64,000 nt of DNA from contig NZ_MQUB01000001.1 of assembly GCF_002943755.1 (NCBI RefSeq), positions 434,001 through 498,000 on the forward strand, given 5' to 3'. Below the pieces are notes generated by a model, which saw nothing but the letters and a program-made list of their open reading frames with translations, did no database searches and was not told the DNA's origin. Within the stretch, counting starts at the first letter, position 1, and each line of letters opens with the position of its first letter. This DNA is from Aureitalea marina. GTDB lineage: Bacteria; Bacteroidota; Bacteroidia; Flavobacteriales; Flavobacteriaceae. The translations under genes and the position numbers were made by a program. Shown here in pieces: positions 34,229-42,429 of this stretch.

Positions 34229-35807
34229 GTCTGTGGTGGTGCTGTTTTTGCTATGCACCAGCCTGATCTTCGCTCAGAACAAATACAAGGAGTCCTTTAA
34301 AGTAGGAAAGGACGCCTTGGTATCGGTCAACACTTCGCATACCGATGTGATCATAGAGACCTGGAATAAAGATGTTGTAGAGGTTGAAGCCCTTGTAGAA
34401 GGCGAGGACCTGACTGCAGACGAAAAAAAGGAGATCTTCGATAACTGGACCTTCGATGTGCTGGGTAACAGCAAGAAAGTGATCGTTACCTCTAATGAAG
34501 GAAGCCTTTGGGGTGGGTTTGAGAACCTGAGAGCCTTGGAGGGATTAGCAGAATTGGAAAGTTTAAAGAACTTGGCAGACATGCCGACCATGGAAGGTTT
34601 CGAAATGAATATGGACAACTTTAGCTTTCAGTTCGATGTACCGGACATTCCGGAGACGGATGACTTCCCCAACTGGCCATTTACAGATGATCAGCCTTCT
34701 GTGGTATCGTCCGGCAAGGGATCCAAAGTGAATGTAAGCAAGCACAATGGGATGAAGTTTGATCGCAGCGAATACGAGAAGAACAAGCAGGCCTATGTGA
34801 ATAAACTGAACAAAAAGTACAAGAGTAATGCCAGTGTCGGTGAGGTGGATAAATGGCTGGGCGAGGTCGATAAATGGGCAGAAGAATTTGAGAAGGTCAT
34901 GGAAGAGTGGGGAGAGAATTTCTCCTACAGTTTTGAAAATAATTTTGGACCCGAGTTCGAAGAGAAGATGGAGAAATGGGCCGAGGAGTATTCCGAGCAA
35001 TGGGAAGCCTGGGGCGAAGAATTTGGTGAAAAGCTGAGCAAAGATATGGAGAAATGGGGCGAAGAGTTCGGCAAGGACATGGAAGAATGGGCCGAAGATT
35101 TTGCCAAAGATGCCGAGAAATGGGCCGAAAAATACGAGGACAACGGCAATGTAAAGGTCATTATCAGTGATGATGACGACGATGAAAGTATCTTCATCGA
35201 TAAGAAGAAGGTAAAGAAGACCATTATTATCCGTATGCCAAAAGGCACTCGAACAGATATCAACGTACGTCACGGAGAAGTGAAGATGGCCGACGCAACT
35301 AACCTGCGTGCAACGCTGAACTACTCTACGTTAACAGCTAACAGCATTGATGGGGGGTCTACCCTCATCAATGCCTCTTATGCTCCTGTTTATGTAAATA
35401 ACTGGAAAGAAGGGTCCTTGAAGATCAATTATGTAGAAGATTGCAAGCTGAATACGGTCGGAAGCATAGATCTTGATGCAGTTTCCAGCGATGTGAATAT
35501 TTTCAATATGTCCAAAGGTGGACGATTAAGTGGTTCCTTCGGGAATCTATTCATCAAGAATATTGACAACAGTTTTGACCGTCTGAACATCATCCTGGAG
35601 AATACGGATGCCACCATTAAATTACCTCAATCGGCCTTTGTCCTGGACTATGACGGAAAGCGCTCCCGCGTGGAGATACCAGATAACATGAAGGTAAGCA
35701 AGACCAGTTCCGGCGACCGTACCCTGATCGAAGGCTATAAAGGCTCCTCTTCTGCCAATAGTAAACTGAGCATTACTGCATTGTATAGTAAAGTATACAT
35801 GCAGTAA
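34200..35807 (+). CDS. Exported DUF4097-like protein with tryptophan-anchored 11-residue repeats
   Basis: A 535-residue exported protein (signal up to SLIFAQ). The N-terminal domain (about 25-110) and the C-terminal domain (about 335-535, with VRHGEVKMADATNLRATLNYS and repeated short beta strands) look like the DUF4097 beta-helix type common beside ECF factors in Bacteroidetes. Between them, about residues 214-315, lies a highly charged region with W every 11 residues, for example MEKWGEEFGKDMEEWAEDF, then AKDAEKWAEKYED. I read it as a hendecad coiled coil. The start ATG 34200 lies inside the previous gene. Possibly the effector or sensor of the sigma system. Confidence 0.8.
   Translation: MSNLLICKRRSVVVLFLLCTSLIFAQNKYKESFKVGKDALVSVNTSHTDVIIETWNKDVVEVEALVEGEDLTADEKKEIFDNWTFDVLGNSKKVIVTSNEGSLWGGFENLRALEGLAELESLKNLADMPTMEGFEMNMDNFSFQFDVPDIPETDDFPNWPFTDDQPSVVSSGKGSKVNVSKHNGMKFDRSEYEKNKQAYVNKLNKKYKSNASVGEVDKWLGEVDKWAEEFEKVMEEWGENFSYSFENNFGPEFEEKMEKWAEEYSEQWEAWGEEFGEKLSKDMEKWGEEFGKDMEEWAEDFAKDAEKWAEKYEDNGNVKVIISDDDDDESIFIDKKKVKKTIIIRMPKGTRTDINVRHGEVKMADATNLRATLNYSTLTANSIDGGSTLINASYAPVYVNNWKEGSLKINYVEDCKLNTVGSIDLDAVSSDVNIFNMSKGGRLSGSFGNLFIKNIDNSFDRLNIILENTDATIKLPQSAFVLDYDGKRSRVEIPDNMKVSKTSSGDRTLIEGYKGSSSANSKLSITALYSKVYMQ
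34838..35145 (+). repeat. In-gene 11-residue W/E/K repeat region
   Basis: Codes for the tryptophan-anchored repeats. Spacings between tryptophans include 7, 11, 15, 11 and 11 residues, with the pattern W(A/G)E(E/D)F near each. The DNA copies are diverged, so this is an old repeat. Confidence 0.75.
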
Positions 35808-35808
35808 A

Positions 35809-35845
35809 AAAGCCAACCGATCCCGCTAAGGATCAAGTTGGCTTT
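35809..35845. terminator. Bidirectional terminator
   Basis: AAAGCCAAC (35809-35817) pairs with GTTGGCTTT (35837-35845), with an inner GATCC/GGATC stem. It lies between convergent genes ending at 35807 and 35866. Confidence 0.85.
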
Positions 35846-35865
35846 GACTAAAAACTAACTTCAGC

Positions 35866-36216
35866 TTACTGGTCGGCAGTCAATTTCTTCGTAGCCAGAA
35901 ATCCAGTGAAAAGCCCCAGTCCAGCTGTAAAGAGGATAGTTCCAGGCATGGCGATATCCTCATCCATTCCAACTATATCTGAGAAGAATCCACCGATAAA
36001 TATTCCCAGGCCAATTCCCATCAGCAAACAGGCCAGGTTGATCACCAGTACTTTCCAGGTCGATGTCCGACCTTTCTTACCGTAGAATATTGACGCTTCT
36101 GCACCCTTTTCGATGAGCGCAAGTCTTTCCTTATTTCTTGCTGAGATAAAGAGATAAAAGATTCCGAAGATGACCCCAAACATAATGGGTACTATGATAA
36201 TTTCAGGATGTTCCAT
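35866..36216 (-). CDS. DUF6249-type small membrane protein
   Basis: A 116-residue protein with three TM helices (about 4-24, 54-75 and 90-108) and a basic cytoplasmic loop, ISARNKERLALIEKGAEASIF, which is typical of a Bacteroidetes DUF6249-like family. The function is unknown; many relatives sit next to ECF sigma genes, as here, divergent from operon 2. ATG 36216 (MEHPEIIIVPIMFG) is preferred over GTG 36240. Confidence 0.75.
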   Translation of the reverse strand: MEHPEIIIVPIMFGVIFGIFYLFISARNKERLALIEKGAEASIFYGKKGRTSTWKVLVINLACLLMGIGLGIFIGGFFSDIVGMDEDIAMPGTILFTAGLGLFTGFLATKKLTADQ

Positions 36217-36338
36217 TTTAGATTCGATTAATTGAGCCACAGGGGCTGGTTGATAATTTTCTGTTCGTTTGTCCTTAGGACGTAACCTTTTGGAGTCCGG
36301 TTACAAAAATTCGTATATTTTATTTCTCCCTTTCTTGT

Positions 36339-36364
36339 GTAACCGTTCGTATACAAGTATCGTC
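36339..36364 (+). promoter_or_regulatory. Candidate ECF-type promoter, operon 2
   Basis: GTAACC (36339-36344) and CGTC (36361-36364) give AAC-N17-CGTC, 14 bases before the sigma start codon. The region also holds an inverted copy GGTTACA (36299-36305), another GTAACC (36282-36287), and two direct copies of TTCGTATA (36310-36317, 36346-36353), possibly operator sites. Confidence 0.4.
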
Positions 36365-36377
36365 TTAGGGATGTACC

Positions 36378-36962
36378 ATGGAGAACACTGACCAAGATTT
36401 GATCCGGGAAACCCTTTCAGGGAATTCTCAAGCATTCGGAAAACTGGTCCTGGCTTATCAGGATTTCATCTTTACCGTTGCCCTGCGTGTAGTTAAAGTG
36501 CGGGAGGAAGCGGAGGAAGTTGCACAGGATACCTTTATAAAGGCCTATGAATCTTTGGGCACCTATAGGGGAGATTCTAAATTCTCTAGTTGGTTGTACA
36601 GCATTGCATACCGGAAGGCGCTGGATCGGGTCCGCAAGTACAAACGGAATAAAGAGCTTGAATTGATCGAAGAGATCACCGAGCGTCAACTGGACGAAGT
36701 GGAGAACGCACTGGGATATTTGGAAGCCCAGGAAAGAAGGCTAATGATCGATCAGTGCATCATGAAATTACCTGAGCAGGAAGCCGCATTGATCACATTT
36801 TATTATTTTGAAGAGATGTCGGTCAAAGAGATTGCCAAGATCACGGATCTTAGCGAAGACAATATCAAGATCAAATTGTTTAGGAGCAGGAAGAAGTTAT
36901 TCAATATGCTTCGATCTTATATACAACCGGAAGAACATGAAGAGAATGGAAAAGCGATCTAA
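36378..36962 (+). CDS. ECF RNA polymerase sigma factor 2
   Basis: A 194-residue RpoE-like sigma factor. Region 2 includes YQDFIFTVALRVVKVREEAEE, VAQDTFIKAYESLGTYRGDS and FSSWLYSIAYRKALDRVRK. Region 4 includes LPEQEAALITFYYFEEMSVKE, IAKITDLSEDNIKIKLFRSRKKL. Members regulate stress and envelope functions. It overlaps the next gene by 26 bases, the usual sigma/anti-sigma coupling, and has an ECF-like promoter close upstream, which suggests autoregulation. Confidence 0.93.
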   Translation: MENTDQDLIRETLSGNSQAFGKLVLAYQDFIFTVALRVVKVREEAEEVAQDTFIKAYESLGTYRGDSKFSSWLYSIAYRKALDRVRKYKRNKELELIEEITERQLDEVENALGYLEAQERRLMIDQCIMKLPEQEAALITFYYFEEMSVKEIAKITDLSEDNIKIKLFRSRKKLFNMLRSYIQPEEHEENGKAI

Positions 36963-37341
36963 GAACATAGAGGAATTCACTCAAAAAAGGGTGAAAGAAG
37001 CAGGTTTGGAAACAGCTCCGGTCGGTCTCTACGAACGGATCATGAATACCATCGATCTGATACCTGTTGGACAATTTATCTACAAGCCGTTGATCTCCCG
37101 TAAAGCCTGGATCTGGATAGCCGTCATAGTACTTAGCATTCTGGCCATACTGATCTTCCTTCCCTGGCAAGGATCGGCCTATGCCAACGAAGTACGGGAA
37201 AACATAGCGCTGGACTGGAAAAACCCACTAGCGGGACTGGAACTTTCTAAAACAGCGATCTACGCTATTATCGGCATCGGACTATTTCTTCTGCAAATTC
37301 CACTGCTAAAAAAGCAGTTGGAAAAACGGTACAAGGATTAA
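36937..37341 (+). CDS. Putative membrane anti-sigma factor, operon 2
   Basis: A 134-residue protein starting at ATG 36937 or 36946, inside the sigma gene. A 55-residue charged cytoplasmic N-terminus (FTQKRVKEAGLETAPVGLYER) is followed by two TM helices (about 60-80 and 105-122) and a short basic tail. No zinc-binding motif is present. Assignment as anti-sigma rests on gene overlap and on N-terminal cytoplasmic, C-terminal membrane topology. It ends exactly one base before the convergent DUF4377 gene. Confidence 0.68.
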   Translation: MKRMEKRSKNIEEFTQKRVKEAGLETAPVGLYERIMNTIDLIPVGQFIYKPLISRKAWIWIAVIVLSILAILIFLPWQGSAYANEVRENIALDWKNPLAGLELSKTAIYAIIGIGLFLLQIPLLKKQLEKRYKD

Positions 37342-37899
37342 CTAGTAAATCTCTGTCAGGATATAACTTCCTTCCGGTCCATGAACAAAGACACCGGTGG
37401 CCTCTTCCTGGTTGGGAATGACGGCATTTAGCTCACCACAGTTCAGATAACAGTCGATAGGGATCTCGAAACTGATATAATATCCAAATTCTTCCGTCCC
37501 GGTAAGCCAGGTGGAGTATCCTCCAAAATTGGCGTAACGCGCCAAGGGAACAGAAAATGTAGTACCCGGTAAGACTTCCTTCTGCTCGTCCACAGAGATC
37601 AAGCGATAATCCACTGTAGCGTAATCAGTCTCCGGGTTTCGGATGGTGGTCTTGGTTACGGTGAGTAGGGAAGTGTAACCCGGCCGAAAGTTGAATCCTT
37701 GTATGTCATAGGTACTTAGATAGAGATCTGAGCCGATATTTTCCTGCTCCTGAACCAGTAAAACATTATTCAAGGAGAAGGCAGCGGTTGTTTTGTAGTG
37801 CTGCACAAATAATTGGATCTCTTCTTGTATAAAGTCTCCGTCGTCCGAAGAACAGGAAGCGAAGATGATGAGGCCGAATAGAAGTACTAACTTTTTCAT
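37342..37899 (-). CDS. DUF4377 lipoprotein
   Basis: A 185-residue lipoprotein (MKKLVLLFGLIIFASC, then SSDDGD). The region QEEIQLFVQHYKTTAAF and, later, NIQGF-like DIQGFNFRPGYTSLLTV plus DYRLISVDEQKEV fit DUF4377 (about residues 25-105). The last 70 residues contain a pair of cysteines (DCYLNCGEL) and no known domain. The function is unknown; related domains occur in HslJ/META-like heat-shock lipoproteins. It stands alone between the ECF operon and secA. Confidence 0.78.
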   Translation of the reverse strand: MKKLVLLFGLIIFASCSSDDGDFIQEEIQLFVQHYKTTAAFSLNNVLLVQEQENIGSDLYLSTYDIQGFNFRPGYTSLLTVTKTTIRNPETDYATVDYRLISVDEQKEVLPGTTFSVPLARYANFGGYSTWLTGTEEFGYYISFEIPIDCYLNCGELNAVIPNQEEATGVFVHGPEGSYILTEIY

Positions 37900-37962
37900 A
37901 ACCAGTCGTTTTCCACTAATATACGGAAAGTTGGATTAGTTTGAGCCTTTGGATACCGTGGG

Positions 37963-40900
37963 TTAGTCCTCCACAAGAACCCACTCACCTTTATCCAAAA
38001 GCGGTATGGCCTGCTTGTACTTGACGGTTTTGTTCTCACCGCTCATCACATGCTTGATCGTCACGCGTTCGTTTCGTCCGATCTTAGGCCGTTCCCGAAC
38101 AATGGTCTCGGTGATCTCCTGCTGGCCCTGGGTGTTACCCGCAGCCCGTGCCTGAGCCGCACGTTCGTCCATGTTGGGGATCTCATCCTTTTGTTCGCTT
38201 AGCTTATCAGATCGCTTCACCTGACGGGCTTCCTGAATGCGTTGCTGGTTCTCCTGAGGTAATTCTCCCTTGAAGAGGAAGGAGATCACATCCTTATTCA
38301 CCTTTTCGATCATGGTCTTGAATAACTCGAAGGCTTCAAATTTATAGATCAGTAAAGGGTCCTTTTGCTCGTGAACTGCCAGCTGAACGGATTGTTTCAA
38401 TTCGTCCATCTTCCTCAGGTGAGTCTTCCAGGCATCGTCAATAATGGCCAGGGTGATGTTCTTTTCAAAATCGTTAACCAGCTGCTTGCCCTCTGTTTCG
38501 TAGGCTTTTTCCAGATCAGTACTTACATTCAAGGTCTTGACCCCATCCGTGAATGGTACCAGGATACGTTTGTATTGATCTTTGTGGTTCTCATATACAT
38601 TTCGAATGACCGGGTAAGCCATGTCCGCATTGCGAGCCATTTTATCCTGATAGTGCTGATAGGACTCCTTGTAAACTTTACCTGCAATATCCTGCACGCT
38701 CATGCTATCAAACTCATCCGGACTGATGGGTGAGCTCATGGAGAAATAGCGAATCAGTTCAAACTCAAAATTCTTGTAGTCTTGGGCAGCTTTGTTGGTG
38801 TCCGCAATAACCTCTGCCGTGTCAAAGATCATATTGGCGATGTCCACACGCAGTCGTTCTCCAAATAGAGCGTGATATCGTCTCTTGTAGACCACCTCAC
38901 GCTGAGCGTTCATGACATCGTCATACTCCAAAAGTCGTTTACGGATACCGAAGTTGTTCTCTTCTACCTTTTTCTGGGCCCGTTCAATGGATTTAGAGAT
39001 CATGGAGTGTTGAATCACTTCACCCTCTTTTAGTCCCATACGGTCCATAAGCTTGGCAATTCGTTCACTACCGAACAGACGCATCAGGTTATCCTCCAAG
39101 GAAACGTAGAACTGTGAACTACCGGGATCCCCCTGACGTCCACTACGACCACGCAACTGTCGGTCTACACGACGAGAATCGTGACGTTCCGTTCCAATGA
39201 TGGCCAGACCACCGTCAGCTTTTACCTGATCAGATAACTTAATATCCGTTCCACGACCGGCCATGTTGGTGGCTATGGTTACGATACCTGCATTACCGGC
39301 TTCGGCAACGATGTCCGCCTCTTTTTTGTGCAATTTAGCGTTCAGTACGTTGTGAGGTACCTTTCGAATACCCAACATTCTACTGAGCAATTCCGAGATC
39401 TCCACGGAGGTAGTACCGATAAGCACCGGTCTACCAGCATGGCTTAGTTGTGTGACCTCTTCGATCACGGCGTTGTATTTCTCGCGTTTCGTTTTGTAGA
39501 TCTTATCGTCTCGGTCGTCCCTGGCAATGGGTCTGTTGGTAGGGATCTCGACTACATCCAATTCGTAGATCTCCCAAAGCTCACCGGCTTCCGTAACTGC
39601 TGTACCCGTCATACCGGATAGTTTCCGATACATCCGGAAATAGTTCTGTAGGGTAATGGTGGCAAAGGTTTGAGTGGCCGCCTCGATCTTCACATTTTCC
39701 TTGGCTTCGATGGCCTGGTGCAAGCCATCGCTATAACGACGACCATCCATGATACGACCGGTTTGCTCGTCCACGATCATGACCTTGTTTTCCATCACCA
39801 CGTACTGGGTATCCTTCTCAAAGAGTGTGTAAGCCTTCAGCAATTGGTTCATGGTGTGGATACGCTCCGACTTGATGGAGAAATCCCGGAAAAGATCTTC
39901 TTTTAGCTCGGCTTCCTCTTCTGGCGTTAAACCTTGTTCCTCGATCTTCGCGATCTCGGTGCCCATCTCGGGCATGACGAAGAAATTCGGATCGTCCTTC
40001 CCAGACAGGAATTCCACGCCCTTGTCGGTCAGTTCGATCTGATTGTTCTTTTCCTCGATCACAAAATAAAGGGGCTCATCTGCCTTGGGCATCTCCCGGT
40101 TGTTATCCTGCATGTAGAAGTTCTCGGTCTTCTGCAAAATCTGTCTGACCCCTTCCTCGGAGAGGTATTTGATCAGGGCCTTGTTCTTGGGTAACCCCCG
40201 ATAAACACGTAACAGCTGCAAACCACCTTCCTTGGTGTCTCCTTCCTTGATCAGTCGCTTGGCATCGGCCAGCACACCGGTCAAAAATTTCCGTTGCACA
40301 TCGACGATGGATTGGATCTTCGGCTTTAACTCGTTAAACTCATGCCGGTCTCCTTGAGGGATCGGACCAGATATGATCAATGGTGTCCGGGCATCGTCGA
40401 TCAAAACAGAATCCACCTCATCCACGATGGCGTAGTGATGCGGACGCTGTACCAGATCTTCCGGTGCATGGGACATATTATCCCGTAAATAATCGAAACC
40501 GAATTCGTTGTTGGTCCCGTAGGTGATATCGGCATTATAGGCCTTACGTCTCTCCGCCGAGTTGGGTCGGTGATGATCAATACAATCTACACTCATACCG
40601 TGGAACTCGAAGATGGGCCCCATCCAGGCGCTGTCCCGTTTGGCCAGGTAATCGTTTACGGTTACCAGGTGAACACCATTTCCGGCCAGGGCGTTGAGGT
40701 AAACAGGCAGTGTTGCTACCAAGGTCTTTCCTTCCCCGGTTTGCATCTCGGCTACCTTCCCTTGATGAAGGGCGATACCCCCGATAAGCTGCACATCGTA
40801 GTGAACCATGTCCCAGGTCACCTCTTTTCCTGCGGCATCCCAACTGTTGGACCAGATGGCATTTTCGTTGTCCAGGGTTACATAATCTTTGGCTCCAGAA

Positions 40901-41319
40901 AGTTCTCTGTCAAAGGGAGTAGCGGTAACCTCGAGGGTTGTATTGTCTTTGAATCGCTGGGCAGTTTCTTTGACCACGGCAAAAGCCTCGGGCAGTATAG
41001 ATTCCAGCGTTGCCTTTTCTATTTCGTACAGCTCGTCCTTCAGTCCATCGATCTGGTTGTAGACTGCTTCTTTCTCGTCTATGTCTTCCAACTCGTCGGC
41101 CTGATTGTTCAGGTCGTCGATCTGCTGCTGCAGCTCTTTCTGATCGTCTTTTATCTGCTGACGGAACTTATCCGACTTGGCCCGGAGTTCGTCCAGGGAC
41201 AAGGAAGCCATTTCCGCTTCAAATTTTTTGATCTCTTTGACTAGGGGTTGGATCTCCCCAATATCTTTTTTGGATTTGTCACCGACAAATACCTTGAGTA
41301 CATTATCTAAAATTCCCAT
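37963..41319 (-). CDS. secA: Preprotein translocase ATPase SecA
   Basis: A 1118-residue SecA, the motor that drives proteins through SecYEG. Seen: GKVAEMQTGEGKTLVATLP (Walker A), VDEVDSVLIDDARTPLIISG (DEVD box and following motif), TGTAVTEAGELWEIY, TNMAGRGTDIKL and ERHDSRRVDRQLRGRSGRQGD-type motif VI. It is longer than E. coli SecA (901) because of inserts in the first nucleotide-binding domain, usual in Bacteroidetes. The C-terminus ends LLDKGEWVLVED without the CxCxSGxxxxxxCC/CH zinc tail that binds SecB. It probably is monocistronic, since a terminator precedes it. Confidence 0.97.
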   Translation of the reverse strand: MGILDNVLKVFVGDKSKKDIGEIQPLVKEIKKFEAEMASLSLDELRAKSDKFRQQIKDDQKELQQQIDDLNNQADELEDIDEKEAVYNQIDGLKDELYEIEKATLESILPEAFAVVKETAQRFKDNTTLEVTATPFDRELSGAKDYVTLDNENAIWSNSWDAAGKEVTWDMVHYDVQLIGGIALHQGKVAEMQTGEGKTLVATLPVYLNALAGNGVHLVTVNDYLAKRDSAWMGPIFEFHGMSVDCIDHHRPNSAERRKAYNADITYGTNNEFGFDYLRDNMSHAPEDLVQRPHHYAIVDEVDSVLIDDARTPLIISGPIPQGDRHEFNELKPKIQSIVDVQRKFLTGVLADAKRLIKEGDTKEGGLQLLRVYRGLPKNKALIKYLSEEGVRQILQKTENFYMQDNNREMPKADEPLYFVIEEKNNQIELTDKGVEFLSGKDDPNFFVMPEMGTEIAKIEEQGLTPEEEAELKEDLFRDFSIKSERIHTMNQLLKAYTLFEKDTQYVVMENKVMIVDEQTGRIMDGRRYSDGLHQAIEAKENVKIEAATQTFATITLQNYFRMYRKLSGMTGTAVTEAGELWEIYELDVVEIPTNRPIARDDRDDKIYKTKREKYNAVIEEVTQLSHAGRPVLIGTTSVEISELLSRMLGIRKVPHNVLNAKLHKKEADIVAEAGNAGIVTIATNMAGRGTDIKLSDQVKADGGLAIIGTERHDSRRVDRQLRGRSGRQGDPGSSQFYVSLEDNLMRLFGSERIAKLMDRMGLKEGEVIQHSMISKSIERAQKKVEENNFGIRKRLLEYDDVMNAQREVVYKRRYHALFGERLRVDIANMIFDTAEVIADTNKAAQDYKNFEFELIRYFSMSSPISPDEFDSMSVQDIAGKVYKESYQHYQDKMARNADMAYPVIRNVYENHKDQYKRILVPFTDGVKTLNVSTDLEKAYETEGKQLVNDFEKNITLAIIDDAWKTHLRKMDELKQSVQLAVHEQKDPLLIYKFEAFELFKTMIEKVNKDVISFLFKGELPQENQQRIQEARQVKRSDKLSEQKDEIPNMDERAAQARAAGNTQGQQEITETIVRERPKIGRNERVTIKHVMSGENKTVKYKQAIPLLDKGEWVLVED

Positions 41320-41447
41320 GTTCTATTCTTGGTTTTTGGCAACGGGAGTCTTGTTTTACTGCCATTTTCAGGAAGTACAAAAAAACGCCAAAAAATAGAC
41401 TCCGCCAAAGCTTTAACGGTTTTTAGGAGCCAATAATGCTCCCAAAA

Positions 41448-41473
41448 AAAAAGCCTCGCTAGCGAGACTTTTT
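41448..41473 (-). terminator. Terminator of the DUF2795 gene
   Basis: AAAAAG-C-CTCGC and GCGAG-A-CTTTTT form a stem with one mismatch. On the minus strand nine T residues follow (41444-41452). It separates DUF2795 from secA. Confidence 0.75.
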
Positions 41474-41486
41474 ATGTTAGTTTGGT

Positions 41487-41708
41487 TTAGTATTCATCTT
41501 CGTTCCACAGATAATCTTCATCTGTGGGATAGTCCGGCCAGATCTCTTCGATCGAGTCGTAGGAATCTCCTTCATCTTCGATCGCTTGCAGGTTTTCAAC
41601 AACCTCTAGGGGAGCTCCTGTTCGGATCGCATAATCGATCAATTCGTCCTTGGTCGCCGGCCAGGGGGCATCGCTTAAATAAGATGCCAGTTCTAAGGTC
41701 CAATACAT
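41487..41708 (-). CDS. DUF2795 protein
   Basis: A 73-residue, very acidic soluble protein. MYWTLELASYLSDAPWPATKDELIDYAIRTG, of which LSDAPWPATKDELIDYA is the diagnostic DUF2795 core, is followed by PLEVVENLQAIEDEGDSYDS. The fold is expected to be a small helical bundle; no function is established. The gene has a near-perfect Bacteroidetes promoter and its own terminator, so it makes a short monocistronic message, consistent with high expression. Confidence 0.88.
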   Translation of the reverse strand: MYWTLELASYLSDAPWPATKDELIDYAIRTGAPLEVVENLQAIEDEGDSYDSIEEIWPDYPTDEDYLWNEDEY

Positions 41709-41731
41709 GACAAACAGGTTTAATTTTCCTG

Positions 41732-41761
41732 CAAAAATATATTTTTCGATTAAAAAGTCAA
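41732..41761 (-). promoter_or_regulatory. Strong Bacteroidetes promoter of the DUF2795 gene
   Basis: On the minus strand TTG (41759-41761), exactly 19 bases, then TATTTTTG (41732-41739), an exact TAnnTTTG. This is the closest fit to the TTTG-N19-TAnnTTTG consensus in the window, 24 bases before the start codon. Confidence 0.7.
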
Positions 41762-41799
41762 GAAAAATCGAAATTATTTACACGTCGTGAAAAAGAACA

Positions 41800-41832
41800 T
41801 TTGTAAAGTATTGAAAAACAATATCTTACAAA
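41800..41832 (-). terminator. AT-rich hairpin after the adenosyltransferase gene
   Basis: TTTGTAAAGTATTG and CAATATCTTACAAA pair over 12 of 14 positions around an AAAAA loop. On the minus strand it lies 16 bases after the adenosyltransferase stop, followed by a T-rich tract. It could end that transcript or act on the DUF2795 promoter nearby. Confidence 0.45.
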
Positions 41833-41848
41833 GGCTATTGAGATGGGC

Positions 41849-42421
41849 TTAGTACTTCTCAGGCACCCATTTTATCTCGTTTGCCTGCAGATCATGGGAC
41901 AACTTCCGTGCCAGTACAAAGAGATAGTCAGAAAGTCGGTTAAGATATTGCAATACCCGGGTGTCAATCCCCTCATTTTCATGTAGCAAGGTGGCTAAAC
42001 GCTCGGCTCTTCGGCAAACACAGCGGGCAATATGACAATATGACACCGTAGTATGTCCTCCGGGCAGGACGAAGTGGGTCATAGGAGGAAGCGCATCGTT
42101 CATTTGATCCATCTCCTTTTCGAGAAATTCGATATCCCCTTCACTGATCTTGGGAATATTTAAGCGCTCCTTTCCACTTTTCAGGACAGCTTTCTCCGGG
42201 TCGGTAGCCAGGATGGCGCCGACGGTAAATAGTTTATCCTGAACCCCGATAAGAACATCCTGGTAGTGTGGATTGATCTCCTGATCCCGGATAAGTCCGA
42301 GGTGAGAATTAAGCTCGTCCACGGTTCCATAGGATTCGATCCTGACATGGTGTTTGGGTACTCGTGTACCACCGAAGAGAGCAGTGGTCCCCTGATCTCC
42401 TGTTTTGGTGTAGATCTTCAT
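41849..42421 (-). CDS. Cob(I)alamin adenosyltransferase, PduO type
   Basis: A 190-residue ATP:cob(I)alamin adenosyltransferase (MMAB/PduO family) that makes adenosylcobalamin. Family marks: MKIYTKTGDQGTTALFGGTRVPK at the ATP-binding N-terminus (KIYTKTGDQGTT is the core), ESYGTVDELNSHLGL, FVLPGGHTTVSYCHIARCVCRRAER with its ATP-site arginines, and LNRLSDYLFVLARKL. It supplies the coenzyme for mutases such as IcmF (left edge) and the MeaB partner. The next gene upstream is only 8 bases away, so the two probably share a transcript. Confidence 0.95.
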   Translation of the reverse strand: MKIYTKTGDQGTTALFGGTRVPKHHVRIESYGTVDELNSHLGLIRDQEINPHYQDVLIGVQDKLFTVGAILATDPEKAVLKSGKERLNIPKISEGDIEFLEKEMDQMNDALPPMTHFVLPGGHTTVSYCHIARCVCRRAERLATLLHENEGIDTRVLQYLNRLSDYLFVLARKLSHDLQANEIKWVPEKY

Positions 42422-42429
42422 AGCAAATT

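Noticed and set aside
34563-35273. 236-codon minus-strand frame opposite the W-repeat gene
   Set aside because: It mirrors the biased repeat codons of the real gene; its peptide is low-complexity Phe/Leu-rich and has no start context or neighbours.
40570-41244. 224-codon plus-strand frame opposite secA
   Set aside because: It lies wholly inside the secA gene, which is certain from motifs; the antisense peptide matches nothing.
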